Position numbers and translations under genes: made by a program | Notes under the pieces: model-generated | The model's database searches: none | What the model was told of the DNA's origin: nothing | What the model saw: the letters and a program-made list of their open reading frames with translations, nothing else | Part shown: positions 1 through 7,724 of the stretch, piece by piece | Numbering within the stretch: position 1 is the first letter of the stretch | How the letters are laid out: the number at the start of each line of letters is the position of its first letter | NCBI GenBank assembly: GCA_900177435.1 | Contig: FXAI01000002.1 | Coordinates: 208,386-272,385 of the forward strand | From: Alteromonadaceae bacterium Bs31 | Lineage (GTDB): Bacteria > Pseudomonadota > Gammaproteobacteria > Pseudomonadales > Cellvibrionaceae | Length of the DNA stretch: 64,000 nucleotides | Reading direction: 5' to 3'

Positions 1-381
1 TGATTGGCCCAGCTCTATCAATTAATGCGCGCTAAACTAGTAATTACTCATGCATTGAGTCAAACAGAGGTTGAGACAAACGAGCTCGAAGATCTGTCAT
101 TCAAATGAACAAGGTATGATACCGATATTTTTCTGGGGCGTAAGCTAGGGCTGCCATGATGTAGCTTGATCCTGATGGGTGACTGGTGCAACTGATAGAC
201 ACCATACCAACGAGAAATCGGGTGTAATTTTTTAAAGAGCGTGCAGAACCAACAAATAGATTCTGCTTCCCGAATTGCCGGGGCATTATTTTTTTGATTT
301 TAGTTGACAAAAAGCCTAATGGGTGTCCCTGTTATTTTCTAAACCAGCGCTATTTTCAAATTAAACCAGAGGATTTTTTTG

Positions 382-732
382 TCATCTAGCAAAACTAGAA
401 CCTACAACTTTCATTTTTTCCAGATCTACGTTTACTTCAAAAATCAGTTCTTTCGTAGTATTCCCTCTCGTTTTATTATTTAATGTTTTCTGTGAAAAGA
501 TAAATATCGCGGTTCCATTATGCTCTAAATAAGATATGTAATAATCGCTTTCTTCTATTTTCTTAGACTTAAACACATCGTAAGCTAAAACCATTGCTTT
601 AAATATTTGGATAGGTATTTGATCTTCTATCGTTGATTCCATTGAGCCCGCTCGCGTGATATTTGCTAGTGAAATGGATAGTACAAAAAATATATTAATT
701 AATAATATTTTCTTTACTAGTATTTGGGTCAT
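382..732 (-). CDS. Small secreted hypothetical protein downstream of the Rhs toxin
   Basis: Protein of 116 residues that I do not recognise. It begins with a clear signal peptide or N-terminal anchor: two lysines near residues 7-8, a hydrophobic run to about residue 24, then small residues (ITRAGS) that could be cut by signal peptidase. The rest has alternating short beta-like stretches and no cysteines. The ATG at 732 is preceded by a GAAG ribosome site. It lies 50 bp downstream of the putative immunity gene and on the same strand as the Rhs gene, so it is probably the last gene of that unit. A periplasmic second immunity protein or an unrelated cargo gene are both possible. That it is a gene is moderately certain; its function is unknown. 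Confidence 0.55.
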   Translation of the reverse strand: MTQILVKKILLINIFFVLSISLANITRAGSMESTIEDQIPIQIFKAMVLAYDVFKSKKIEESDYYISYLEHNGTAIFIFSQKTLNNKTRGNTTKELIFEVNVDLEKMKVVGSSFAR

Positions 733-782
733 TATTTCTTCGTATGGTTGTTCTATATTTTACTCACGCTTTTTAAGTTGGC

Positions 783-1154
783 TCAATATGATGGCGCAGC
801 TCTTTTTAACTGGCCGCTGCTATAATCAATGACAAACTGCCAATCCATTCTTCCGTCAACTGACTCCTTAGATGTACAAATAACTGAAACACCATAATCC
901 GAATGGGCTTTTAGATAATAAAATTCATACGGTTTAGGTTCAGAAATAGAATAAATTTCTTCACCAGAGAAACTGTAAACCTTAATTAAATAAGGCCATT
1001 TTCCACGACAAACTGATACCACAATTTTCCCTTGAACTTTATCCTCAATCGCTTGGCCAATGTTCTCCAAATTAATATGTACATGCTCTCCGTTGTATGT
1101 CCAGGTTAAATTTGATTTGTCTTCACTAATTTTGATAGATTCAAGCGTATTCAT
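783..1154 (-). CDS. Putative immunity protein for the Rhs C-terminal toxin
   Basis: Protein of 123 residues without signal peptide or membrane segment, so probably cytoplasmic. It starts 10 bp after the stop codon of the Rhs gene, exactly where the cognate immunity gene of a polymorphic toxin normally sits, and has a purine-rich ribosome site (GAAAGAAG) before the ATG. The sequence alternates beta-like strands with aromatic and charged residues (WTYNGEHVHINL, WQFVIDY near the end), in keeping with a small mainly-beta fold. I recognise no family. The immunity role is inferred only from position next to the toxin tip. A generic small hypothetical protein is the alternative. Confidence 0.65.
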   Translation of the reverse strand: MNTLESIKISEDKSNLTWTYNGEHVHINLENIGQAIEDKVQGKIVVSVCRGKWPYLIKVYSFSGEEIYSISEPKPYEFYYLKAHSDYGVSVICTSKESVDGRMDWQFVIDYSSGQLKRAAPSY

Positions 1155-1164
1155 ATGTCTTCTT

Positions 1165-4100
1165 TCACTTATCTAGCGGAGTAATAGAGACAACCTCTAA
1201 GTAATCTCCCCTCGTTTTTGGATCTACCTGCATCGCGATCTGAGAGCCACCACCAGGAAGATAGGAATTCGCTTTTTTGTCTACTTGTGGCCCGACAGGG
1301 CCGAGTAACACAGGTAACGGCTTGATCACTCGGAACCTCACAACTCGATCTAAATCTTCTTTCCAAGCTTCTTTAACAGCTAACTCATTTCTAACATAAG
1401 CTTTGTCTGGAATGACATCCTCTGTTCCGAAGCCACCAATAATATCCAATTCCTGACCCGGCTCATACGCCATATTAAATTCGGTGCCCGGTAATAACGT
1501 TGCCTCTATGGGTGTATAACCTATAGGCCATGGAGACTGTTTGTCCTTTAACTCCTTATACGCTTTCGAAGCATCAGAAGAGTTTGCAAATTTTCCCTTG
1601 TGTTGTTTCTGAAACTGATTCCAAGAATTCTCCTTACACGTCAACCCAAACGGATCAACCCATCCCACCGGATTAGGCGCATACTGATAACAATTAACCC
1701 CACCCAATAAACCAATCGGATCTTGTTGGGTAAATTGCCCAATACTCGGGTCATAGTACCTGTGCCGATTGTAATGCAGCCCGGTTTCTTCGTCGAAGTA
1801 TTGCCCCTGGAAACGGATGTTGTTTTCTACCTCGTCAACATCTTTTACCGCCAGGTTGCCGTAGCTAAGGTAGCGGCCGCGCCACACAATGTTTCCGCTT
1901 TGGTCGCTTAGCTCCTGGGGTGTACCGAGGTGGTCCAGGTGGTAGTGGTAAATGTTTTGGTCTTGTACCTGGGCCAGAGGTTTGAAGCTGCCGGGTTCGA
2001 AGATGTAGCTTTTGCTGCTGTTGTTGCGGCTTTCCTGCACCATTTGGTCGCCGGCCCAAAGGTAGCGGGTGGTGCCGAATTCGTCTTGTTTGCTAATGCG
2101 GCGACCAAGGGGGTCGTAGGTGTAGCGGCTGGTCTGGCCGTTTTTGTGTACTGCTGTTAGCTGGTTTTGCAGGTTGTATTCATAGCGGGTTTGCAGCTTG
2201 CCGCCTTTGCCACGGTTTTCCTGAATGAGGTTGCCGCGTGTGTCGTAGTGGAATTTGCGGTCGCCCTGCATGCTCAGGCGGTTACCGGTACTGTTGCCTT
2301 TGCCGCCGCTACCGGCCTGCAGCAGGTTGCTGGCGGGGTCGAAGCTGAAGGTTTCTTGTTCGTGCTGCTCGCCCTGGCGGTGTTCTACTTTTTTCAGACG
2401 GTTAAGCAGGTCGTAGACGTAGTGGGTTTCCCGGTGGTTGTCTTGCAGGCGGGAGAGGTTGCCGAATTTGTCGTAGTGGTAGTTGCGCTGTATGGGTGAG
2501 GGCTGTTTGTTGTTGCGATTAAAGGCCCACTGTTGTTGCAGGCGCCCCATGGGGTCGTAGCTGCTTTGGGTGGTTAATTCTCCTTGGTGCCTCGCCACTT
2601 CGCGGCCGAGTATATCGCGCTCGAATTCGCTAATTACACTGCCATTCCAATCCACTTGCTGCAGTTGCTGTTGCTGGTTGTAGTGGTAGCGTATTTGATT
2701 GCCATCGGGTAGTTGCAGGCTAGCGGGCAGGCCGCTTTCATGGCTGCTGTAACGCAGGGTACGTTCTGAGCGCAGTACTTTTTCGCGCTGGCTGTTGATA
2801 TCGCAGTGAGTTTCGCTGGCCAGACCACCAAGGCTGTTGTAGCTAAAGCTGAGGTACTGATGCGTGTTGTAGGTTTCCAGTATGCGGCCGAGGGGGTCGT
2901 AGGCATAACGGCTGATTTCTTCTTGCTCGCCCTTGCCTAAAGCGCTACTGGCTTTGCGGGTCATGCGGCCCAGGGCATCGCGAGTGAATTCTGTTACAAG
3001 GGCAGCGGCATCGAGATGTTTGATTAAATGGCCAGCTTTGTTGTATTTGTAGTGCTGGGTGCGGCCATCAAAGCCTATCTCCTTGATAAGTCGCTCGTTG
3101 CCGTCGTAAAAGAAACTGTAGCGCTCGCCGTTTTCATTAATAAGGCCGGTGAGGTTGCGCTCCAGGTCGTATTCATAGCGCAGGCGGTGGCCTTCGTTGT
3201 CGATGCGTTCGCTTACCTGGCTCAGGCCATCGTATTTAAATTCTGTAATTCTGCCTTGCGCATCGCTGTGGCTCAACAACTGGCCATTGCTGTTGTAGCG
3301 GTAGGTGTCTGTGCCGCCATCCGGGGTGACAATTTTGCTGAGTTCGCCGCCAGGTGTGTAACTAAATTGGGTAAGCGCGCCCTGGCTTGCACCGGCCAGG
3401 CGTGTTTCTGCGGCTACTATTTTGCCCCAGCTATTGTAGCGAAAATGGCGTTCGAGGCCATTGGGCAGCACCAGTTTGGTCAGCTCCGCTTGTGGGCTCC
3501 AGTGGTAGCGGGTGGTGCCGCTACTATCGCGCGTTTCGCTTAGCAGGCCCTGCTTGTTGTAACGATGCTGACTAAGCCGGCCAGCCGGGTCCGTAATGCT
3601 TTCCAGCAAACCCTTGCCGTTGTAGCTGTATTGCCAGATACGCCCAGCTTTGTCTTTTACCAGATTGCACTTGCCTTGAAAGTAGCTGTTGGTGTGGTGC
3701 TGGTCGAGGGCATCGCGCTCACCAAGCGGGCGTTTGTGTTCATCAAAGTAGTAATGGCTGCTGTTGCCTTCCGGGTCGGTATAGCTACTGAGCATTCCAC
3801 CATCGTAGCTGTAGAGGTGCTCGCCGCCTTCGCCATCTATTTTTTTAACTATCTGACCAAAGTCGTTGTAGTAGTAGTGCTTGGTGTAGCCACGGCTATC
3901 CGTTGCGGTGCTGTATTGCTGATCCGGCTGCCAGGTGAAGCGGTAGTCGTAGATACCCTGGTCGCCCCAGGTGTGCAGGCAGCGGCCTTGTTCATCCCAC
4001 TCGTAGTAGTAGGAAAAGCCCGTTGCCAGGGTACGCTGCTGCAGTTGCTGGTTTTGGTAGCGATAACGCTCGCCCGAACCCGCAGCATTGCGATGGGCGC

Positions 4101-5313
4101 TTAGCTCATGCTGCTCATTAAATTCGTACTGCGCGATACAGGTTTGTTCACCGCTGTGGGTATTGTGCAGGTCTATTTGGCGGATATGCCCGTGTTTGTC
4201 GCGGCTAAGGCGCAGGGCTTTGCCCCAGTTGCCTTCTATGGAAACCAGCGCATTGTCGGCACTGTAGTGCAGGTTAAGTACATAGCCTTGATCATCCTGA
4301 TAAGCCTGATGGCGCAGCTGACTAAGGCGATAGTGCTCACTACCCGCCACGCGGGTGAACAGCTTTTGCCACTGGCCGTGCTGTTCCAGCAGAAAGCCCT
4401 GCTGTGTACCCGTTAATAACATACCTTCCGGCTGGTAGAGGCTTTGCTGATGTAACGCGGGTTTGCGAAAGCGAATACTGCGGCCTTCGGCATCCCGGTA
4501 TTCGAGGTTTTCGCCCTCGGCTAGCAGGCTTTCCTGCAAGGAGTGTGTCCAGCCTGCCCCCAGGCCAGTGTCGCGTCGATGCGCGCTGCGAAAGGTACGC
4601 TGCCAGGCTAATGGCATTGGGCCGGGTAAGGTGAAATCGGTGAGCTGTAATAACTCCTCACCAGAAATCATGCTAATGGGGCAGCCCTCGGTTTCACACT
4701 TGCTTACCGGTTGGGCGCCCTGATCGCCGCCATCAACGGTAGCGGGTTCGTCGCTGTGCAGGCTTGCTTGTGCTTCGTCGGTTTCCGCAGCGGGCGGGGG
4801 TTTGCGGTTACCGGGGCTATTGGCTGCTGGCTGCAGGGCGGTGCTGCTGGCACTGCCGCTTTTAACTCGGGAAGCGGGGCGCTGGCCCATTTTTGCGTGC
4901 AGTTCCCGCTGCTTAACCAGCAGCTCATCGCCCGCTTTGCGGCTTGACTTGTTGCTCTTTGTTTCCCCCTCTGAGCCAACGGGAGAGCCGTTTAGCGGGC
5001 ACAACTGTAAGCGGCCACGATAGATTAGGTCGGCGATGGCATCCACAGATTTCATCCCGGGGGTGAACTGATGACGCGCGTCTTTTAACTCGGAGGTGAG
5101 TTTTGACCAATGCTCGGCAGGTACTTTTAGCTGGGATAAAAATTGAGCCGCACTGCTGTGGGAAACAAAGGCTTTGCCATTTGGCTGCTTGCCCGGGGTT
5201 CTAATTTGGTATTGTCGGCCAAGGGGGTCTGATAGCGGTACATCGATCAGCATGTTTCGAACATCTCCATTCGCTGAATTATCCATTTCATTAAATCTAG
5301 TAACAGTCCCCAT
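1165..5313 (-). CDS. Rhs/YD-repeat polymorphic toxin with TNT-like C-terminal domain
   Basis: Protein of 1382 residues. The first 200 residues hold a low-complexity Ser/Ala/Pro segment. Residues about 205-280 resemble the DUF6531 domain that opens many Rhs proteins (TDFTLPGPMPLAWQRTF). Dozens of YD repeats (for example YRYNSNGQL, YEYDLERNL) then build the cocoon shell. The Rhs core end is at residues about 1165-1224: a YFDEETGLHYNRHRYYDPS motif followed by DPFGL. The last 158 residues are the variable toxin tip. They contain KPLPVLLGPVGP and LPGGGSQIAMQ, matching the pattern of TNT (DUF4237) NAD glycohydrolases, including the Gln after GGG. No PAAR domain is visible at the N-terminus. The family kills competitors by contact-dependent or type VI delivery; the NADase activity is inference. 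The probable immunity gene follows 10 bp downstream. Confidence 0.9.
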   Translation of the reverse strand: MGTVTRFNEMDNSANGDVRNMLIDVPLSDPLGRQYQIRTPGKQPNGKAFVSHSSAAQFLSQLKVPAEHWSKLTSELKDARHQFTPGMKSVDAIADLIYRGRLQLCPLNGSPVGSEGETKSNKSSRKAGDELLVKQRELHAKMGQRPASRVKSGSASSTALQPAANSPGNRKPPPAAETDEAQASLHSDEPATVDGGDQGAQPVSKCETEGCPISMISGEELLQLTDFTLPGPMPLAWQRTFRSAHRRDTGLGAGWTHSLQESLLAEGENLEYRDAEGRSIRFRKPALHQQSLYQPEGMLLTGTQQGFLLEQHGQWQKLFTRVAGSEHYRLSQLRHQAYQDDQGYVLNLHYSADNALVSIEGNWGKALRLSRDKHGHIRQIDLHNTHSGEQTCIAQYEFNEQHELSAHRNAAGSGERYRYQNQQLQQRTLATGFSYYYEWDEQGRCLHTWGDQGIYDYRFTWQPDQQYSTATDSRGYTKHYYYNDFGQIVKKIDGEGGEHLYSYDGGMLSSYTDPEGNSSHYYFDEHKRPLGERDALDQHHTNSYFQGKCNLVKDKAGRIWQYSYNGKGLLESITDPAGRLSQHRYNKQGLLSETRDSSGTTRYHWSPQAELTKLVLPNGLERHFRYNSWGKIVAAETRLAGASQGALTQFSYTPGGELSKIVTPDGGTDTYRYNSNGQLLSHSDAQGRITEFKYDGLSQVSERIDNEGHRLRYEYDLERNLTGLINENGERYSFFYDGNERLIKEIGFDGRTQHYKYNKAGHLIKHLDAAALVTEFTRDALGRMTRKASSALGKGEQEEISRYAYDPLGRILETYNTHQYLSFSYNSLGGLASETHCDINSQREKVLRSERTLRYSSHESGLPASLQLPDGNQIRYHYNQQQQLQQVDWNGSVISEFERDILGREVARHQGELTTQSSYDPMGRLQQQWAFNRNNKQPSPIQRNYHYDKFGNLSRLQDNHRETHYVYDLLNRLKKVEHRQGEQHEQETFSFDPASNLLQAGSGGKGNSTGNRLSMQGDRKFHYDTRGNLIQENRGKGGKLQTRYEYNLQNQLTAVHKNGQTSRYTYDPLGRRISKQDEFGTTRYLWAGDQMVQESRNNSSKSYIFEPGSFKPLAQVQDQNIYHYHLDHLGTPQELSDQSGNIVWRGRYLSYGNLAVKDVDEVENNIRFQGQYFDEETGLHYNRHRYYDPSIGQFTQQDPIGLLGGVNCYQYAPNPVGWVDPFGLTCKENSWNQFQKQHKGKFANSSDASKAYKELKDKQSPWPIGYTPIEATLLPGTEFNMAYEPGQELDIIGGFGTEDVIPDKAYVRNELAVKEAWKEDLDRVVRFRVIKPLPVLLGPVGPQVDKKANSYLPGGGSQIAMQVDPKTRGDYLEVVSITPLDK

Positions 5314-5630
5314 TCTAAAGAAAAAATCCAGGGCTTATAGAGACAGGCGTTGCATTCTGGCCATCTTGATGAGCAAATTTCAAACAATGGTCATTAAAAA
5401 TACACCTCAGCTGCGCTGTATCAATTGCTTGATTCCCATAATTCGGGCTAAATATTGGCCTATCAAGCTTGTAGGTTCGCTAGCTCATTCACTTTGCAGC
5501 CATACAATGCTTGGGCCACTCGATGTGAAGTACGATGTAAGTGAGTAGCAGGCTATTCATTGGATCTCGCTGGAAGCGCAAATTGACAGGGCCACATCAA
5601 TTTAGATTAAAAATAAAAAAGGGGAAGACC
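5314..5630. other. Divergent intergenic region, rhs / S9 peptidase
   Basis: About 317 bp between the divergent Rhs and S9 peptidase genes; it should hold both promoters. An open frame at 5174-5548 overlaps the Rhs 5-prime end and gives a basic protein with no family character, so I treat it as chance. No clear operator or hairpin was recognised. Confidence 0.4.
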
Positions 5631-7586
5631 GTGAATTACTGTTGCTCAACTCTACTCATTGCAGCTGTTTTATCCATTACACCCGCATACGGTGCTCCAG
5701 AGCTGGACGCTTATGGCAAACTGCAGCAGGTAAGTAATGTGAGTATTTCGCCCAATGGCGACTTGATTTCATACAGGCGCACCGAATCCGACGAAAAAGA
5801 CTATATTGTGGTGTATTCCCTTAAAGAGGGGAAAATGAAAACCGGTGTAGATGTCTCCAGCATTGACCCCAGCAGCCAGTTTTTTGGTAATAATAATCAC
5901 CTTATTTTTAAAGTGTCACAGCGAGTAAACTGGAGAGCTTACAAACATTCCTTTGATGTTAGCACCGCTTACAGTTTTAACATTAAAAAAAATAAAATAG
6001 AACCACTGCTTAAACTGGACGAGAGCCTTCTTGGAGACCGTAAAGTCACCCGGGGGCAGACCGGTTTGGGCAGAATATCAGGCATAAGTAACGATGGTAA
6101 TAACCTGTTTATGCCAGCCTACGTTGCCGACTCTGACACCGACCAAACACCTAATTATGCCATGTTAAAGGTGCAAATAAGTGGTAAGGGAAAACCAAAA
6201 ATTGTCAGCAAGGGCACAACAAACACTCGAGACTATTTTCTCAATGACAAAGGAGAAATTCTCGCACGAGAAACACTCAACAATGTAAACAATATTCACG
6301 CTATTGAACTAAAGGACGGTAAAAAATGGCGAAAGATCTATAGCTATGAAGCCGAGATACCAACGCATAGTTTTATCGGTCTAAGCAGTGATTTTTCTTC
6401 CATTGTGTTTAGCCGCTCAGATGATGACGAACATTATTTGATGCTTTCTTTAAGCGACGGCAAAGTTCAGCCTTTAAGCGGGTTTGATGCAAGCAAAAAT
6501 ACTTTCGGCGTTATGTCAGACCATCGCAGTGTCGTGGTGGGTGTTCGCTACGCCGGTTTAATGCCCAGTTATCATATGTTTGACAGTGCGCTTAACAAAC
6601 GGGTGCAGGAAATTGTAAGTACCTTCCCAGACCACTCCGTTTACCTCAGTGATTGGACCAAAGACTGGAAAAGTATCGTTGTGCGCGTAGAAGGTACCCA
6701 GTTTGTAGGTGACTACTATCTTTTCCACGAGGGCCAGCCACCAAAATTCCTGGTTAGTTCGCGCCTTGATATCTCACCCGAGGATATTAACCCAATTGCC
6801 ACAGCCAAATACAAAGCACGTGATGGGCTCGTTATTCCCACACTTGTTACTTTGCCTAAAACAAAGATGGATAACTTAAAAAATCTGCCCACGGTTATTT
6901 TGCCCCATGGCGGCCCGGCATCGCAGGATCACCTGGGTTTCAACTACGAGGCTCAGGCTTTAGCCTCACGCGGCTTTCTGGTAGTGCAGCCACAGTTTAG
7001 GGGCTCAACTGGTTTTGGCAAGGAGCACTATGAAGCTGGCTGGGGGCAGTGGGGTAAAGCAATGCAGGACGACCTCACCGATGCGGTTAATTTTCTTGTT
7101 AAAAAAGGCTATACCGATCCAGCTCGGGTATGCATTGTAGGCGGCAGTTATGGCGGCTACGCAGCACTCGCTGGCGCTGCATTTACACCGGACTTATATA
7201 AGTGCTCCGTTTCTATCGCTGGCGTAAGCCATTTACCTAAAATGCTTGAAGCAGACAAAAGCCGCGCGGGAAAACATAGCTGGGTACTAGATTATTGGAA
7301 TCGTAGTATTCTGGCGGGCGATTTTGATAAAGACTCATTAAAAGCAATATCGCCTTATTACTCTGCCGATAAAATAAAAGTTCCTGTACTGCTTATCCAC
7401 GGCGAAGACGACACCGTGGTTGAGTACGAGCAATCCAAGCTCATGCATAAGGCTATAAAAAAGAGTGGTGGAAAATCGCAGTTGGTCAAGTTAAAGGACG
7501 ACGACCACCACTTACGCGACGGCTCCACCCGCACGCAGGCACTAAAAGCCATGGTGGAGTTTGTTGAAGCTAATATTGGCGGGTAA
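5631..7586 (+). CDS. Secreted S9 family peptidase (prolyl oligopeptidase type), copy 1
   Basis: Serine peptidase of 651 residues with a signal peptide (hydrophobic STLLIAAVLS, cut near AYGA). An N-terminal beta-propeller region covers residues about 30-390 and the alpha/beta-hydrolase domain about 400-650. The catalytic triad is visible: Ser about 506 in GGSYGGYAA, Asp about 594 in HGEDDTVV, His about 626 in DDDHHLRDG. The family cleaves short peptides, often as dipeptidyl or acylaminoacyl peptidase, here probably in the periplasm or outside the cell. The open frame extends to 5541, but the GTG at 5631 is chosen because GGGGAAG lies just upstream and because it places the signal peptide at the N-terminus, as in the downstream paralogue. 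Copy 2 follows after 138 bp on the same strand. Confidence 0.92.
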   Translation: MNYCCSTLLIAAVLSITPAYGAPELDAYGKLQQVSNVSISPNGDLISYRRTESDEKDYIVVYSLKEGKMKTGVDVSSIDPSSQFFGNNNHLIFKVSQRVNWRAYKHSFDVSTAYSFNIKKNKIEPLLKLDESLLGDRKVTRGQTGLGRISGISNDGNNLFMPAYVADSDTDQTPNYAMLKVQISGKGKPKIVSKGTTNTRDYFLNDKGEILARETLNNVNNIHAIELKDGKKWRKIYSYEAEIPTHSFIGLSSDFSSIVFSRSDDDEHYLMLSLSDGKVQPLSGFDASKNTFGVMSDHRSVVVGVRYAGLMPSYHMFDSALNKRVQEIVSTFPDHSVYLSDWTKDWKSIVVRVEGTQFVGDYYLFHEGQPPKFLVSSRLDISPEDINPIATAKYKARDGLVIPTLVTLPKTKMDNLKNLPTVILPHGGPASQDHLGFNYEAQALASRGFLVVQPQFRGSTGFGKEHYEAGWGQWGKAMQDDLTDAVNFLVKKGYTDPARVCIVGGSYGGYAALAGAAFTPDLYKCSVSIAGVSHLPKMLEADKSRAGKHSWVLDYWNRSILAGDFDKDSLKAISPYYSADKIKVPVLLIHGEDDTVVEYEQSKLMHKAIKKSGGKSQLVKLKDDDHHLRDGSTRTQALKAMVEFVEANIGG

Positions 7587-7614
7587 CCAAGTACCTTTTT
7601 TGGCGACTGGTTAG

Positions 7615-7650
7615 GGGAGCTATTGGTTTTTTTTACACAAGATAGCTCCC
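7615..7650. repeat. Inverted repeat between the two S9 peptidase genes
   Basis: A perfect 9-bp inverted repeat (GGGAGCTAT at 7615-7623 and ATAGCTCCC at 7642-7650) encloses an 18-base loop rich in T. It lies between the stop of copy 1 and the start of copy 2. It may slow or attenuate read-through into copy 2, or stabilise the upstream message. No T-tract follows the stem, so it is not a standard terminator. Confidence 0.4.
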
Positions 7651-7724
7651 ATTTAACAATTACTTCATCATCCTTGTCCGCGCCAAGCAACACCGCTATT
7701 TTTACATAAAAAAACGGAGAAACT

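Noticed and set aside
101-310. 69-codon minus-strand frame at the left end
   Set aside because: No ribosome site, no family character and odd composition; it may be a remnant but cannot be supported.
1723-5110. Many long frames antisense to or shifted within the Rhs gene
   Set aside because: They mirror the periodic, GC-richer YD-repeat codons of the Rhs gene and give low-complexity Val/Ala proteins.
5174-5548. 124-codon plus-strand frame over the Rhs start
   Set aside because: Overlaps the Rhs 5-prime end antisense and has no recognisable domain or ribosome site.
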